This document shows positions 1-6,352 of a DNA stretch of 9,912 nt, piece after piece. The position numbers were made by a program, and so were the translations under genes. The notes under the pieces are model-generated. The model made no database searches and was not told where the DNA came from. It saw only the letters and a program-made list of their open reading frames with translations. Within the stretch, counting starts at the first letter, position 1. Every line of letters starts with the position of its first letter. This DNA is from Candidatus Woesearchaeota archaeon (GTDB lineage Archaea; Nanobdellota; Nanobdellia; Woesearchaeales; UBA12501): positions 1-9,912 of the forward strand of contig JACOVN010000016.1 in the NCBI GenBank assembly GCA_016177315.1. Direction: 5' to 3'.

Positions 1-90
1 CATCGCTGTGAAAGGGGTTTTGCCCTCTCCACCCAGCTTGATGAATTTCCCATAATTTCCATGCTTTCTCTGCAATTTTGCCTTCGGCAT
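1..90 (-). CDS. Partial small protein, N-terminal 30 residues only
   Basis: A minus-strand reading frame starts at ATG 90-88 and stays open to the window edge, so only the first 30 residues are visible. They begin MPKAKLQRKHGNYGK and are basic and glycine-rich. The start is supported by a GAGGTG Shine-Dalgarno-like sequence (97-102 on the complement) 6 nt upstream, the same motif and spacing as at the next gene upstream on this strand. The gene lies 57 nt downstream of that gene, so they are probably co-transcribed. I do not recognise the family, and the visible part is too short to assign a role. The overlapping plus-strand frame at 61-318 lacks a ribosome-binding site and is treated as a shadow. 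Confidence 0.5.
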   Translation of the reverse strand, partial: MPKAKLQRKHGNYGKFIKLGGEGKTPFTAM

Positions 91-96
91 AGGATA

Positions 97-102
97 CACC
101 TC
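97..102 (-). promoter_or_regulatory. Shine-Dalgarno site of the partial gene
   Basis: GAGGTG on the minus strand lies 6 nt before the ATG at 90. It matches the site in front of the 59-residue gene at 148-327, and this repeat of motif and spacing supports both starts. Confidence 0.5.
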
Positions 103-147
103 ATTACATTTTTGCTGGAAAACAAGCAAAAAATGGAAATGGAAAAT

Positions 148-327
148 TTATTCCTTTGCTTTCCTGATTCTTCCGCTCTTCACTTCGAAGAAGTCTCCTG
201 GGGCAAGATCCACATTCCCGGGCACTTCGATTTTCACCTGCCCGTAACTCCTTCCAACATTATAGACAGTCGCCCAGTTGCCACTCTTATTCCGTACCTT
301 ATACGTGCCATCGGTTAAGCTTACCAT
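148..327 (-). CDS. 59-residue hypothetical protein, probably beta-rich
   Basis: ATG at 327-325 and TAA at 150-148 enclose 59 codons on the minus strand. The product starts MVSLTDGTYKVRNKSG and alternates short hydrophobic strands with Gly/Asn/Asp turns (YKVRN, WATVYNV, QVKIEV, FFEVKSG). This suggests a small beta barrel or sheet, ending in a basic tail (RIRKAKE). There is no signal peptide or membrane segment. A GAGGTGA Shine-Dalgarno site lies 6 nt upstream, and a TATA-like box lies about 55 nt upstream, which would give a leader of about 30 nt. I do not recognise the family. The fold comes from residue pattern only; the coding call rests on start, ribosome site and promoter agreeing. Confidence 0.6.
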   Translation of the reverse strand: MVSLTDGTYKVRNKSGNWATVYNVGRSYGQVKIEVPGNVDLAPGDFFEVKSGRIRKAKE

Positions 328-333
328 GCTTTC

Positions 334-340
334 TCACCTC
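334..340 (-). promoter_or_regulatory. Shine-Dalgarno site of the 59-residue gene
   Basis: GAGGTGA on the minus strand sits 6 nt before the ATG at 327. It fixes the start of this short gene and shows it is translated from a leadered message, unlike several neighbours that look leaderless. Confidence 0.55.
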
Positions 341-380
341 ATTTTTACTATTCTTTTCTCCTCACATGCCTTCCGTGCTT

Positions 381-389
381 TATAAATTT
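381..389 (-). promoter_or_regulatory. TATA-like promoter for the 59-residue gene
   Basis: The minus strand reads AAATTTATAAAGC here, an archaeal TATA-like box. Transcription about 26 nt downstream would begin near 358, giving a leader of about 30 nt that includes the GAGGTGA site. Confidence 0.45.
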
Positions 390-408
390 TACTGAAATGG
401 TTTAAAAA

Positions 409-609
409 TTACTTATACTGCCGTAGTTTCTTAATTTTCCCGAGAAAATCCTTCTCTACCCTGATTTCTTCCCCTATCTGGACATCCATGGGGTCAATGC
501 CGAGGGAATCTAAGTTCACTAAACTGGTTCCTCCCCTCTCATGCCGCACTTCCAGAATTCTGCCTCCTGCAGCCTTCCTGACAACTCTCCCTATCTCCTC
601 TCTTGGCAT
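409..609 (-). CDS. 66-residue hypothetical protein, divergent from leuS
   Basis: A 66-codon minus-strand frame begins MPREEIGRVVRKAAGG and ends KIKKLRQYK. It is highly charged, with alternating hydrophobic strands (GRILEVRHE, TSLVNLDSL, EEIRVEKD), and has no membrane segment or cysteines. The pattern fits a small soluble beta-rich, possibly nucleic-acid-binding, protein, but that is inference. The ATG at 609 lies about 26 nt downstream of a TATA-like box (631-640), consistent with a leaderless message. It is divergent from leuS with 89 nt between the two starts. The overlapping plus-strand frame 488-670 has no supporting signals. I do not recognise the family. Confidence 0.6.
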   Translation of the reverse strand: MPREEIGRVVRKAAGGRILEVRHERGGTSLVNLDSLGIDPMDVQIGEEIRVEKDFLGKIKKLRQYK

Positions 610-630
610 AGGCTTTTGTAAGAAGAGGAT

Positions 631-640
631 TTATATAAAG
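631..640 (-). promoter_or_regulatory. TATA-like promoter for the 66-residue gene
   Basis: The minus strand reads CTTTATATAA, a good archaeal TATA box centred about 26 nt before the ATG at 609. Transcription would start at or next to the start codon. Confidence 0.55.
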
Positions 641-663
641 TTTATCCCCTCTCCCTTCCGACA

Positions 664-671
664 TATTTAAA
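664..671 (+). promoter_or_regulatory. TATA-like promoter for leuS
   Basis: TATTTAAA, followed by further A residues, is centred about 32 nt upstream of the leuS ATG at 699. A start about 26 nt downstream leaves a leader of only a few bases. No Shine-Dalgarno sequence is visible before the ATG, so a near-leaderless message is likely. Confidence 0.5.
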
Positions 672-698
672 AAAGACACTTCCGTTCCTTGTCACAAT

Positions 699-3600
699 AT
701 GGAATTCCAGAAGATTGATAGGAAATGGCAGCGGCGTTGGGAGAAAGAAGGAATATTCAAAAGCAGCAAAAGCAAGGGAAAGAAGTACTATGTTCTGGAA
801 ATGTTTCCGTATCCTTCTGGCTCTGGCTTGCACATGGGGCATGTGAGGAATTATGCGATTGGAGATTGCTATGCAAGGTTCAAGCGAATGCAAGGCTGTT
901 CTGTTTTGTATCCGATGGGGTATGATGCTTTTGGCTTGCCTGCAGAGAATGCCGCGATTGAACGGGGAGCAGATCCCAAGCAATGGACGCATGCCAATAT
1001 CGAATTAATGAGGAAACAGCAGAAATCGCTTGGATTAAGCTATGACTGGGACAGAGAAGTGATTACGTGCGATAAGGAATACTACCGATGGAATCAATGG
1101 ATGTTCTTGAAATTTTATGAGAAAGGGTTGGCCTACAAGAAAAAGGCTCCAGTAAACTTCTGTCCAGCCTGCGGAACCGTGCTAGCCAATGAGCAAGTCA
1201 TTGATGGAAAATGCTGGCGATGCAAAGGAGAGGTAGAGACGAGGAATTTGGAACAATGGTTCTTTAAAATCACGAACTATGCAGAAGAATTGCTCAATAA
1301 TTTGGAAAAGCTTGAAGATTGGCCCGAAAGAGTTAAAATTATGCAGAGAAATTGGATCGGGAAAAGCCAGGGAACGGAAATTCTTTTTCCTTTGGTCGGG
1401 GATTATAACTTTGTCTTGCTGCATGGCTTTAGCGGAAGCCCAACAGGTATCTTTTTTCCATGGCTGCAGAAAGAGTTGAAGCAACGAGGCTTTTCTGTTG
1501 TTGCTCCACCGTTGCCCAATCCAGAAAACCCAACAGAAGCAGAGCAGGTGGAATACATTTTGCAGCATGCGAAGTTTGATGAAAAAACTATTCTCTTTGG
1601 CCACAGCTTGGGGGCTGTTGTTGCTCTGAAGGTTGCAGAAAAGTTAAAAGGAAAGATTGCCGGCTTAGTCTTGGCTGGCGGTTTTCTGGAGCCAAAGTTC
1701 AAGGACAAGAAAAGGCCATTTGAAAAAACCTTTTCCTGGACTTTTGACTTTGAGAAGATCAAGCAAAAGGCTGGTTTTGTGAAGATTCTCAGCGATCCTA
1801 AGGATTACGCCATTCCTTTGGAGCAGGGAAGGCTCTTAGCTCAGCAATTAGAGGGAGAGCTAATGGAGGTGCCTGGTAGGGAAGTACACTTCAAAGCTGC
1901 TGAGGAGCCGGCAGTGCTGTATGCTCTCATTCCGAGCATCAAGACGTTCACCACGAGGCCAGATACTATCTACAGTGTAACCTTTATGGTGATTGCGCCG
2001 GAGCATCCGCTTGTCTTAAAACTCGTGAAGGGAACAACATACGAAAATGAAGTACTTGCAGTGATTGAAAAAATAAGAAAACAATCGATCATCGAAAGAA
2101 CCACGCCAGAAGGCAAGGATACAATAGGGTGCTTTTTAGGAAAATATGCAGTGAATCCTGCGAATGGAGAGAAAATTCCCATATATATTGCGAATTTTGC
2201 ATTAGTAGAGTATGGCACCGGAATCGTCATGGCCGATGCTCATGATCAACGAGATTTCGAGTTCGCAAGAAAGTATGCTATCCCGCTAAAATTTGTCATC
2301 TCAGAGGATGGATCGCCCAGAGACCCAAAGAAAGCGACTCATGCTTATACCGATGATGGCATTCTCTTTGATTCGGGACCATTTTCTGGAATGCAGAACA
2401 GAGAGGCATTGCCACGCATTGCCGAGTGGCTCGAGAAAAACAAAAAAGGAAAGAGAACCGTGCAGTACAAACTCAGAGACTGGCTGATTTCCAGGCAGCG
2501 ATATTGGGGAACACCTATCCCTGTCCTTTACTGCAGCAAATGTGGTATGGTTCCTGTGCCAGAGAAAGATTTGCCGGTGGAACTGCCAAAAAATGTACAA
2601 TTCACTGGCCGAGGGAATCCGCTTGCAACGGTAAAGGAGTTTGTAGAAACCAAATGCCCAAAATGTAAGGGAAAGGCAAGAAGGGAAACAGATACGATGG
2701 ATACGTTTGTGGATTCCTCTTGGTACTTCCTGCGGTACTGCACGCCAAAAGAAAAAGAGAAGCCGTTTGGCAAGGAAGCAGAGTACTGGATGCCCGTAGA
2801 CCAGTACATTGGAGGTATTGAGCATGCTATTCTGCATTTGCTCTATGCACGGTTCTTCACGAAAGCATTGCGTGACTTGGGGCTGTTGAGGATCGATGAG
2901 CCATTCCAACGATTATTATGCCAGGGCATGGTCATCAAGGATGGGGCGAAAATGTCGAAGAGCTTAGGCAATGTGGTGAATCCAGAAACTATCATTGATA
3001 ACTATGGCACAGACACTGCCAGATGCTTCATTTTATTTGCGGCCTTGCCAGAGAAGGAGTTGGATTGGAGCGATCAGGGTGTGGAAGGATGTTATCGATT
3101 CCTGGTGCGCGTGCTGAAATTGAGAGAGGCGTTTGGAAAGCTGGAAGCAAGGAAGGAGAGCAATAAAGATAGGTATATCCTCAGCAAGCTGCACAGCACG
3201 ATTAGGGTTGTGACAGAGCATGTGGAACATTTCCGCTTCAGCCTTGCGTTAGGCAAGATTATGGAATTTGTGAATGCCTTGTACCGCTACAAGGAACAGG
3301 GTGCAAGGAAGGAGACATTTCAGGAATGCATGGAAACATTCGCATTGTTACTCTGCCCGTTCACTCCCCATTTGGCAGAAGAGCTCTGGGAAAGAATGGG
3401 GAAGAAAGCATTTGCATCCCTGCAGCCATGGCCAAAGTTTGATGCAAAGAAGATGGACGCAAAGGCAGAAGCGCAGGAGGAATTTATTGAGGGAATTTTG
3501 CATGATGTTCGGGAAGTGCTTGCCTTGACCAAAATGCAAAAGCCGAAGAACATTACTCTCTTTATCGCAGAGCAGTGGAAATTTGCCTTCCTACAGGAGT

Positions 3601-3899
3601 TGCGGAAGGCGATGAAGGAAACGAGAAATCCAGGAGAGATCATCAAGAGCATGATGCAAACGCCATTGAAGCAGCATGGCCAGGATATCGCAAAGCTTGT
3701 GCCAAGATTATTGAAGGATGAAACCAAGATTCCTGCTGTTGTCTTGGAACAGAAATTGGAAATGCAGGCTGTTGAGGAGAATAAGAAAAGACTTATTGAG
3801 GAATTTGCCTGCACCATAACAGTGTTTGCAGCAGAGCAGAGCAGCGAGGCAAAAGCAAAACAGGCATTGCCAGGAAAGCCTGCAATCCTGGTGGCGTGA
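699..3899 (+). CDS. leuS: Leucyl-tRNA synthetase with inserted alpha/beta hydrolase domain
   Basis: Class I synthetase that charges tRNA-Leu in the cytoplasm. It has 1066 residues, about 200 more than a typical bacterial LeuRS. Visible parts: HMGH ATP-binding motif at 45-48; zinc-type cysteines C155, C158, C172 and C175 before the editing domain (the bacterial-type order); CP1 editing domain with the threonine-rich TFTTRPDT at 416-423 and HDQRD at 515-519; a second Cys pair set (C612/C615, C653/C656) in the leucine-specific region; KMSKS at 751-755; and a helical anticodon-binding domain. The C-terminal ~130 residues ([27 protein letters not shown]) resemble archaeal-type LeuRS, not bacterial. 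Residues ~233-413 are an in-frame hydrolase insertion, listed separately. The conserved VMAVPxHD motif reads VMADAHD (510-516), one residue short. The start follows a TATA box directly and gives a normal N-terminus. Identity is certain; the effect of the insertion is unknown. Confidence 0.97.
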   Translation: MEFQKIDRKWQRRWEKEGIFKSSKSKGKKYYVLEMFPYPSGSGLHMGHVRNYAIGDCYARFKRMQGCSVLYPMGYDAFGLPAENAAIERGADPKQWTHANIELMRKQQKSLGLSYDWDREVITCDKEYYRWNQWMFLKFYEKGLAYKKKAPVNFCPACGTVLANEQVIDGKCWRCKGEVETRNLEQWFFKITNYAEELLNNLEKLEDWPERVKIMQRNWIGKSQGTEILFPLVGDYNFVLLHGFSGSPTGIFFPWLQKELKQRGFSVVAPPLPNPENPTEAEQVEYILQHAKFDEKTILFGHSLGAVVALKVAEKLKGKIAGLVLAGGFLEPKFKDKKRPFEKTFSWTFDFEKIKQKAGFVKILSDPKDYAIPLEQGRLLAQQLEGELMEVPGREVHFKAAEEPAVLYALIPSIKTFTTRPDTIYSVTFMVIAPEHPLVLKLVKGTTYENEVLAVIEKIRKQSIIERTTPEGKDTIGCFLGKYAVNPANGEKIPIYIANFALVEYGTGIVMADAHDQRDFEFARKYAIPLKFVISEDGSPRDPKKATHAYTDDGILFDSGPFSGMQNREALPRIAEWLEKNKKGKRTVQYKLRDWLISRQRYWGTPIPVLYCSKCGMVPVPEKDLPVELPKNVQFTGRGNPLATVKEFVETKCPKCKGKARRETDTMDTFVDSSWYFLRYCTPKEKEKPFGKEAEYWMPVDQYIGGIEHAILHLLYARFFTKALRDLGLLRIDEPFQRLLCQGMVIKDGAKMSKSLGNVVNPETIIDNYGTDTARCFILFAALPEKELDWSDQGVEGCYRFLVRVLKLREAFGKLEARKESNKDRYILSKLHSTIRVVTEHVEHFRFSLALGKIMEFVNALYRYKEQGARKETFQECMETFALLLCPFTPHLAEELWERMGKKAFASLQPWPKFDAKKMDAKAEAQEEFIEGILHDVREVLALTKMQKPKNITLFIAEQWKFAFLQELRKAMKETRNPGEIIKSMMQTPLKQHGQDIAKLVPRLLKDETKIPAVVLEQKLEMQAVEENKKRLIEEFACTITVFAAEQSSEAKAKQALPGKPAILVA
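1395..1937 (+). other. Alpha/beta serine hydrolase domain inserted in the LeuRS CP1 domain
   Basis: LeuRS residues ~233-413 interrupt the short hairpin that normally links GTEILF-type and TFTTRPDT strands, where bacterial enzymes have roughly a dozen residues. The insert resembles the RBBP9/YdeN family of small serine hydrolases. It has an opening strand and oxyanion-type loop, [12 protein letters not shown] (239-250); the nucleophile elbow GHSLG (301-305, Ser303); a strand LVLAGG (323-328); the acid-bearing [12 protein letters not shown] (365-376, candidate Asp366); and a final VPGREVHF (391-398, candidate His397) followed by a helix. All three triad positions are present, so the domain looks catalytically competent. 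It is about the length of a free-standing RBBP9/YdeN protein. Reading frame is continuous on both sides. Substrate is unknown; cleavage of an ester such as aminoacyl-tRNA is only a hypothesis. Confidence 0.85.
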
Positions 3900-3900
3900 C

Positions 3901-4257
3901 ATGACGAGAATATGGTATGTTGGGCAGTTGGATGAGGGGGAAGCGATAAAGAGGTTTTCAGATATTTTTGATAGGTTCTTTAGTAGCAGAAGGCTCTTGC
4001 AGGGATGCCAAGCTTATCTCTATATGCCGGAATTTCCCCATGTGCCTCCTGGACAACGAAATATTTCCAATGTCCGGGCGACGGTAATGGCACAACAGGG
4101 TAAGAGCGTGCCCTTGGAAGATAGTTTGGAGGGGGTTTTGGAACAGTACTATCAGAGAGCAAAGGGTATGCCGGTACTGGTGGTTGGAAAGCGGTACAGC
4201 ACAGCAACACACATTCTCAAGATAAGGGAATGCAGAGTAGAAAGACTGCAACGGTAA
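3901..4257 (+). CDS. 118-residue hypothetical protein downstream of leuS
   Basis: The frame from ATG 3901 begins MTRIWYVGQLDEGEAIK, 1 nt after the leuS stop, so it is almost certainly co-transcribed. A longer version from 3826 would overlap the end of leuS by about 75 nt and add an unconvincing Gln/Arg-rich leader, so I chose 3901. The product is soluble, with no membrane segment. It looks like a mixed alpha/beta fold: an amphipathic helix (EAIKRFSDIFDRFF, 14-27), strand QAYLYMP (37-43), helix DSLEGVLEQYYQRA (74-87), strand PVLVVG (91-96) and a basic end. Two cysteines (C36, C111) are not a metal motif. I do not recognise the family. Linkage to leuS may mean a translation role but that is guilt by association. 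Confidence 0.65.
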   Translation: MTRIWYVGQLDEGEAIKRFSDIFDRFFSSRRLLQGCQAYLYMPEFPHVPPGQRNISNVRATVMAQQGKSVPLEDSLEGVLEQYYQRAKGMPVLVVGKRYSTATHILKIRECRVERLQR

Positions 4258-4302
4258 TGAAAATCGCCTAGCTTTTTAAACCAATCTCCCATTTTAACCG
4301 AA

Positions 4303-4310
4303 AGATTTAA
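4303..4310 (+). promoter_or_regulatory. Possible TATA-like promoter for the SemiSWEET-like gene
   Basis: AGATTTAA, preceded by purine-rich CGAA, is centred about 29 nt before the ATG at 4336. A second candidate is TTTTTAAA near 4273-4280. Either could drive the 4336-6026 gene run; the gap of 78 nt after the previous stop makes a separate promoter plausible. Confidence 0.3.
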
Positions 4311-4335
4311 GAAGGAATTTGGGGAATATAAATGG

Positions 4336-4632
4336 ATGAACGAAGTACTTGCTACTGTCGCGACGCTGCTCGGCATTCTTGCGTCCCTAAGCTTTTTAAT
4401 CCAGACGATGAAGATTATGCATTTGCACGAATCAAAGGATGTGGCATTACCAACATACCTCATCCTTTTCGTGACATCGGTGTCCTGGTTGCTTTATGGC
4501 ATCAGCCTTTCGAATAAGCCATTAATGCTCAGTTATGGTGTGGGGACTGCCACAACATTCTCAGTTATCCTTGCTTACTTCATGTACAAAAAGAAAGGGC
4601 TATTTGCGACAAAAAGTAGAAGTAGAAAATGA
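4336..4632 (+). CDS. SemiSWEET / MtN3-family small membrane protein
   Basis: A 98-residue protein with three membrane spans (about 5-24, 38-57 and 63-83) and a basic cytoplasmic end (KSRSRK). This is the size and topology of SemiSWEETs, half-size sugar transporters that work as dimers. The spacing of ASLSFLIQTMKI, SKDVALPTY and SWLLYGI matches family members. Two differences stand out. The PQ pair after the first span is IQ (I22, Q23), and the sugar-binding Asn of the third helix appears replaced in SYGVGT (65-71), while the binding-site Trp (W51) remains. The substrate may therefore differ. I chose ATG 4336; the ATG at 4332 is in another frame. The stop overlaps the next start as ATGA. Confidence 0.75.
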   Translation: MNEVLATVATLLGILASLSFLIQTMKIMHLHESKDVALPTYLILFVTSVSWLLYGISLSNKPLMLSYGVGTATTFSVILAYFMYKKKGLFATKSRSRK

Positions 4633-5237
4633 TAATGAAGGATTTTACAAAGTGGAAATTATGGAAGAGAAAGTTTAGGTTTTTCCCTTCGAGACTGGAG
4701 AAACTTGTTCAAGGAACTATGAAGAAACCGGAAAGAAGGGAACATTCCTTGGAAATGCAAATGGTCAAGCCTCCTCACAAAAAGGGAGAAGGTATTCCAG
4801 AACGTATACAGCCTAGTAAGTCTCGAACAGAAGAAGCGGAGGAAAAGGTCAAAGCTGTGGCAATTCGGCCTCTAGCAGCACCATACCAATCTCTCGATTT
4901 GGAAGATCAAGAAGAATCTCTCTATATACCAGTCAATGATGGATATATAGAAACAACAGATCAAGTCCAAGTAACAACATCTGACGATCGGCAAGAACAG
5001 GGACCAGAACTTCTCCCTCTTTCCCTTCCTTTAGCGACGCGTGTCTGCCTCAAGAAAATCATAGAAACATACGAAGCGCGAAAAGTTTTTGAACGCAGAA
5101 TAAAACCGCGTTCAGATGACTATTTGGATGATATCCAAGAGCAACTTGCCATCATGAGCAAACTAGCTGGGCAATTTATCTATGACCAGAGTAGGTACTA
5201 TGCGGGGATAAAGAGGAGCAAAGAGCGGACTGCTTGA
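4629..5237 (+). CDS. 202-residue hypothetical protein with low-complexity middle
   Basis: The start overlaps the stop of the transporter gene by ATGA, implying coupled translation; an in-frame ATG at 4635 is an alternative. The N-terminus is strongly basic and aromatic (KWKLWKRKFRFFP, 8-20), which could bind nucleic acid or lie on a membrane. Residues ~30-130 are rich in Glu, Lys, Pro, Gln and Thr and probably disordered. The end (~131-200) is helical, with THE pattern ATRVCLKKIIETYEARKVFE (136-155) and DYLDDIQEQLAIMSKLAGQF (164-183). There is no signal peptide or transmembrane span. It ends 6 nt before the NAD kinase gene. I do not recognise the family and assign no function. Confidence 0.65.
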   Translation: MIMKDFTKWKLWKRKFRFFPSRLEKLVQGTMKKPERREHSLEMQMVKPPHKKGEGIPERIQPSKSRTEEAEEKVKAVAIRPLAAPYQSLDLEDQEESLYIPVNDGYIETTDQVQVTTSDDRQEQGPELLPLSLPLATRVCLKKIIETYEARKVFERRIKPRSDDYLDDIQEQLAIMSKLAGQFIYDQSRYYAGIKRSKERTA

Positions 5238-5243
5238 CGAAAC

Positions 5244-6026
5244 ATGAAAAAAATCCATCACCTCTTCGTTGCCTACATGCAGCCCAGCTCTGCCGAAGGC
5301 AGGAAGACGATTGCAGAAGTAAAAAGGATTTTACGGCAGTACCCTGTTTCTGTGGAAATCCGGGAAAGGAACAAGGCCGAGAAAAAGTGCTGCTGGAAAG
5401 CAGATTTGGTTATTACCATTGGAGGGGATGGAACATTCTTGAGAGCTGCGCAATTCAATGAAAGAGCGATGATGTTTGCAGTAAACCAAGATCCAAGGCA
5501 GAAAGTGGGATTTTTTACCAGGGCAAGCAGGAAGGATTTTGCAAGAAAATTTAGGAAGATCATGGAAGGAAAATATACCATAATCAAATCAACTCGGCTC
5601 GAAACCAGCATCAATGGGAAGAACATTGAGTTGGCATTAAATGAAATCTTCTTTGGAGACAAAAGGCCATATAAAATGTGCAGGTATCTCCTCAATATAC
5701 AGGGAAGGAAAGAGAAACAGAGAAGCTCAGGATTAATTATTGCAACAGGTTCCGGGAGTCATGCTTGGTTTCAGTCTGCTGGAGGAAAAAGTTTCCCTAT
5801 AACTTCCAGAAAATTTGCCTTTGTGGTGAGAGAGCCCTATGAGGGGAAAGAGCGGTATGCAATAAAGAGGGGCATTATTGGAAAGAAAGGGTATTTGAAG
5901 ATAACCTCTTTGGATGACAACAACATGGTTGTCGTGGATGCGTTGAGCAGACCGTATGCCGTGCCAAAAGGAACGACTGCAACAATAAAGATTGCGAAGA
6001 AGCCTTTGTATTTGGTTTCAGTATAG
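5244..6026 (+). CDS. nadK: ATP-NAD kinase family protein
   Basis: NAD kinases phosphorylate NAD(H) to NADP(H), the only known route to NADP, in the cytoplasm. The 260-residue product has the nucleotide-binding GGDGT at 60-64 after strand DLVITI. It also has the NE pair (N133, E134) in LALNEIFF, the glycine-rich GLIIATGSGSHAW (163-175) in place of the usual STPTGSTAY, and the C-terminal VVVDA (229-233, D231) followed by a beta-strand end typical of the fold. The length is usual for short prokaryotic forms. Spacing to the upstream gene is 6 nt, so it is the last gene of a three-gene run. No clear Shine-Dalgarno site precedes the start. It ends facing the SRP RNA gene. Family is confident; substrate preference (NAD or NADH) and phosphoryl donor cannot be read from sequence. 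Confidence 0.88.
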   Translation: MKKIHHLFVAYMQPSSAEGRKTIAEVKRILRQYPVSVEIRERNKAEKKCCWKADLVITIGGDGTFLRAAQFNERAMMFAVNQDPRQKVGFFTRASRKDFARKFRKIMEGKYTIIKSTRLETSINGKNIELALNEIFFGDKRPYKMCRYLLNIQGRKEKQRSSGLIIATGSGSHAWFQSAGGKSFPITSRKFAFVVREPYEGKERYAIKRGIIGKKGYLKITSLDDNNMVVVDALSRPYAVPKGTTATIKIAKKPLYLVSV

Positions 6027-6027
6027 G

Positions 6028-6031
6028 AAAA
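6028..6031 (-). terminator. T-run after the SRP RNA gene
   Basis: On the minus strand TTTT follows directly after the last paired bases of SRP RNA helix 1. Short T-runs are typical archaeal termination signals. The run sits just after the convergent nadK stop codon. Confidence 0.4.
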
Positions 6032-6307
6032 GCGGACAGGAACGCCAAGAGGTGGATCAACCATACTACCAATGGTTGACCTTGGCATTTCCTCCCCTCT
6101 GCGACCCTGACAGCACCGATCTCAACGATTATAGCTGCTCGGTTCCCCGCCTGACTAGGTTCTCATAAAGACCAATCCATCAGGACAGAGGATCGACAGT
6201 CCTGCCAAGACCATGAGCAATACGGAGACCGCTCTCCCGGCTTTGGCTCTGCCATGAAGCCCATCTGCAGTAACAGAGCAGGGCTAACGCTCCAGCCTAT
6301 CCTGTCC
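6032..6307 (-). ncRNA. ffs: Archaeal 7S RNA of the signal recognition particle
   Basis: SRP RNA scaffolds SRP19 and SRP54 and targets ribosomes making membrane or secreted proteins. The minus strand carries the diagnostic helix 8 at 6155-6134: GTCAGG, then a CGG/CCG stem closed by the tetraloop GGAA, then AGCAGC, which is the SRP54-binding motif. The ends pair perfectly: GGACAGGA at the 5' end (6307-6300) with TCCTGTCC at the 3' end (6041-6034), forming helix 1, which archaeal SRP RNAs have. Further 3' the GGTGCTGTCAGGGTCGC segment matches the strand returning from helix 8. A TGTTAC element near the 5' end fits the Alu domain. The length of about 275 nt is near the archaeal norm of about 300. 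No protein frame occupies this interval. A TATA-like box lies upstream and a T-run downstream. Exact ends are estimates. Confidence 0.9.
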
Positions 6308-6329
6308 AGCAAGCAGGAATTTAGAATTC

Positions 6330-6337
6330 TTTAAAAG
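6330..6337 (-). promoter_or_regulatory. TATA-like promoter for SRP RNA
   Basis: The minus strand reads CTTTTAAA, centred about 26 nt upstream of the predicted 5' end at 6307. This spacing is what archaeal promoters use and independently supports the placed RNA end. It lies between the RNA and the 3' end of the 122-residue gene. Confidence 0.55.
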
Positions 6338-6352
6338 CTTTCTGTTTTAGGA

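Noticed and set aside
61..318. Plus-strand 85-residue frame
   Set aside because: No ribosome site or promoter on this strand. The opposite strand carries two short genes with good Shine-Dalgarno sites over the same bases.
1395..1937. Intein or intron interrupting leuS
   Set aside because: The insert has hydrolase motifs and no intein splice features such as a Cys/Ser at the first position with a terminal His-Asn. The frame is continuous and the insertion lies at a surface hairpin, not at an active-site motif.
2301..2909. Long minus-strand frame (202 residues) inside leuS
   Set aside because: It lies wholly within the conserved LeuRS catalytic core and shows no domain, ribosome site or promoter; a shadow frame.
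3320..3817. Minus-strand 165-residue frame inside leuS
   Set aside because: Antisense to the LeuRS C-terminal domain, rich in Ser/Cys/Phe as expected for a shadow, with no start signals.
3826..3900. Longer start for the 118-residue gene
   Set aside because: It would overlap the end of leuS by about 75 nt and adds a Gln/Arg-rich segment that looks like out-of-frame leuS. The ATG at 3901 directly follows the leuS stop.
4332..4517. Plus-strand frame starting at 4332
   Set aside because: It overlaps the SemiSWEET-like frame and encodes no recognisable pattern; the 4336 frame gives three clear membrane spans.
6032..6352. RNase P RNA or a riboswitch in the 6027-6352 gap
   Set aside because: The helix 8 motif and closed terminal helix identify SRP RNA; no RNase P conserved core was seen.
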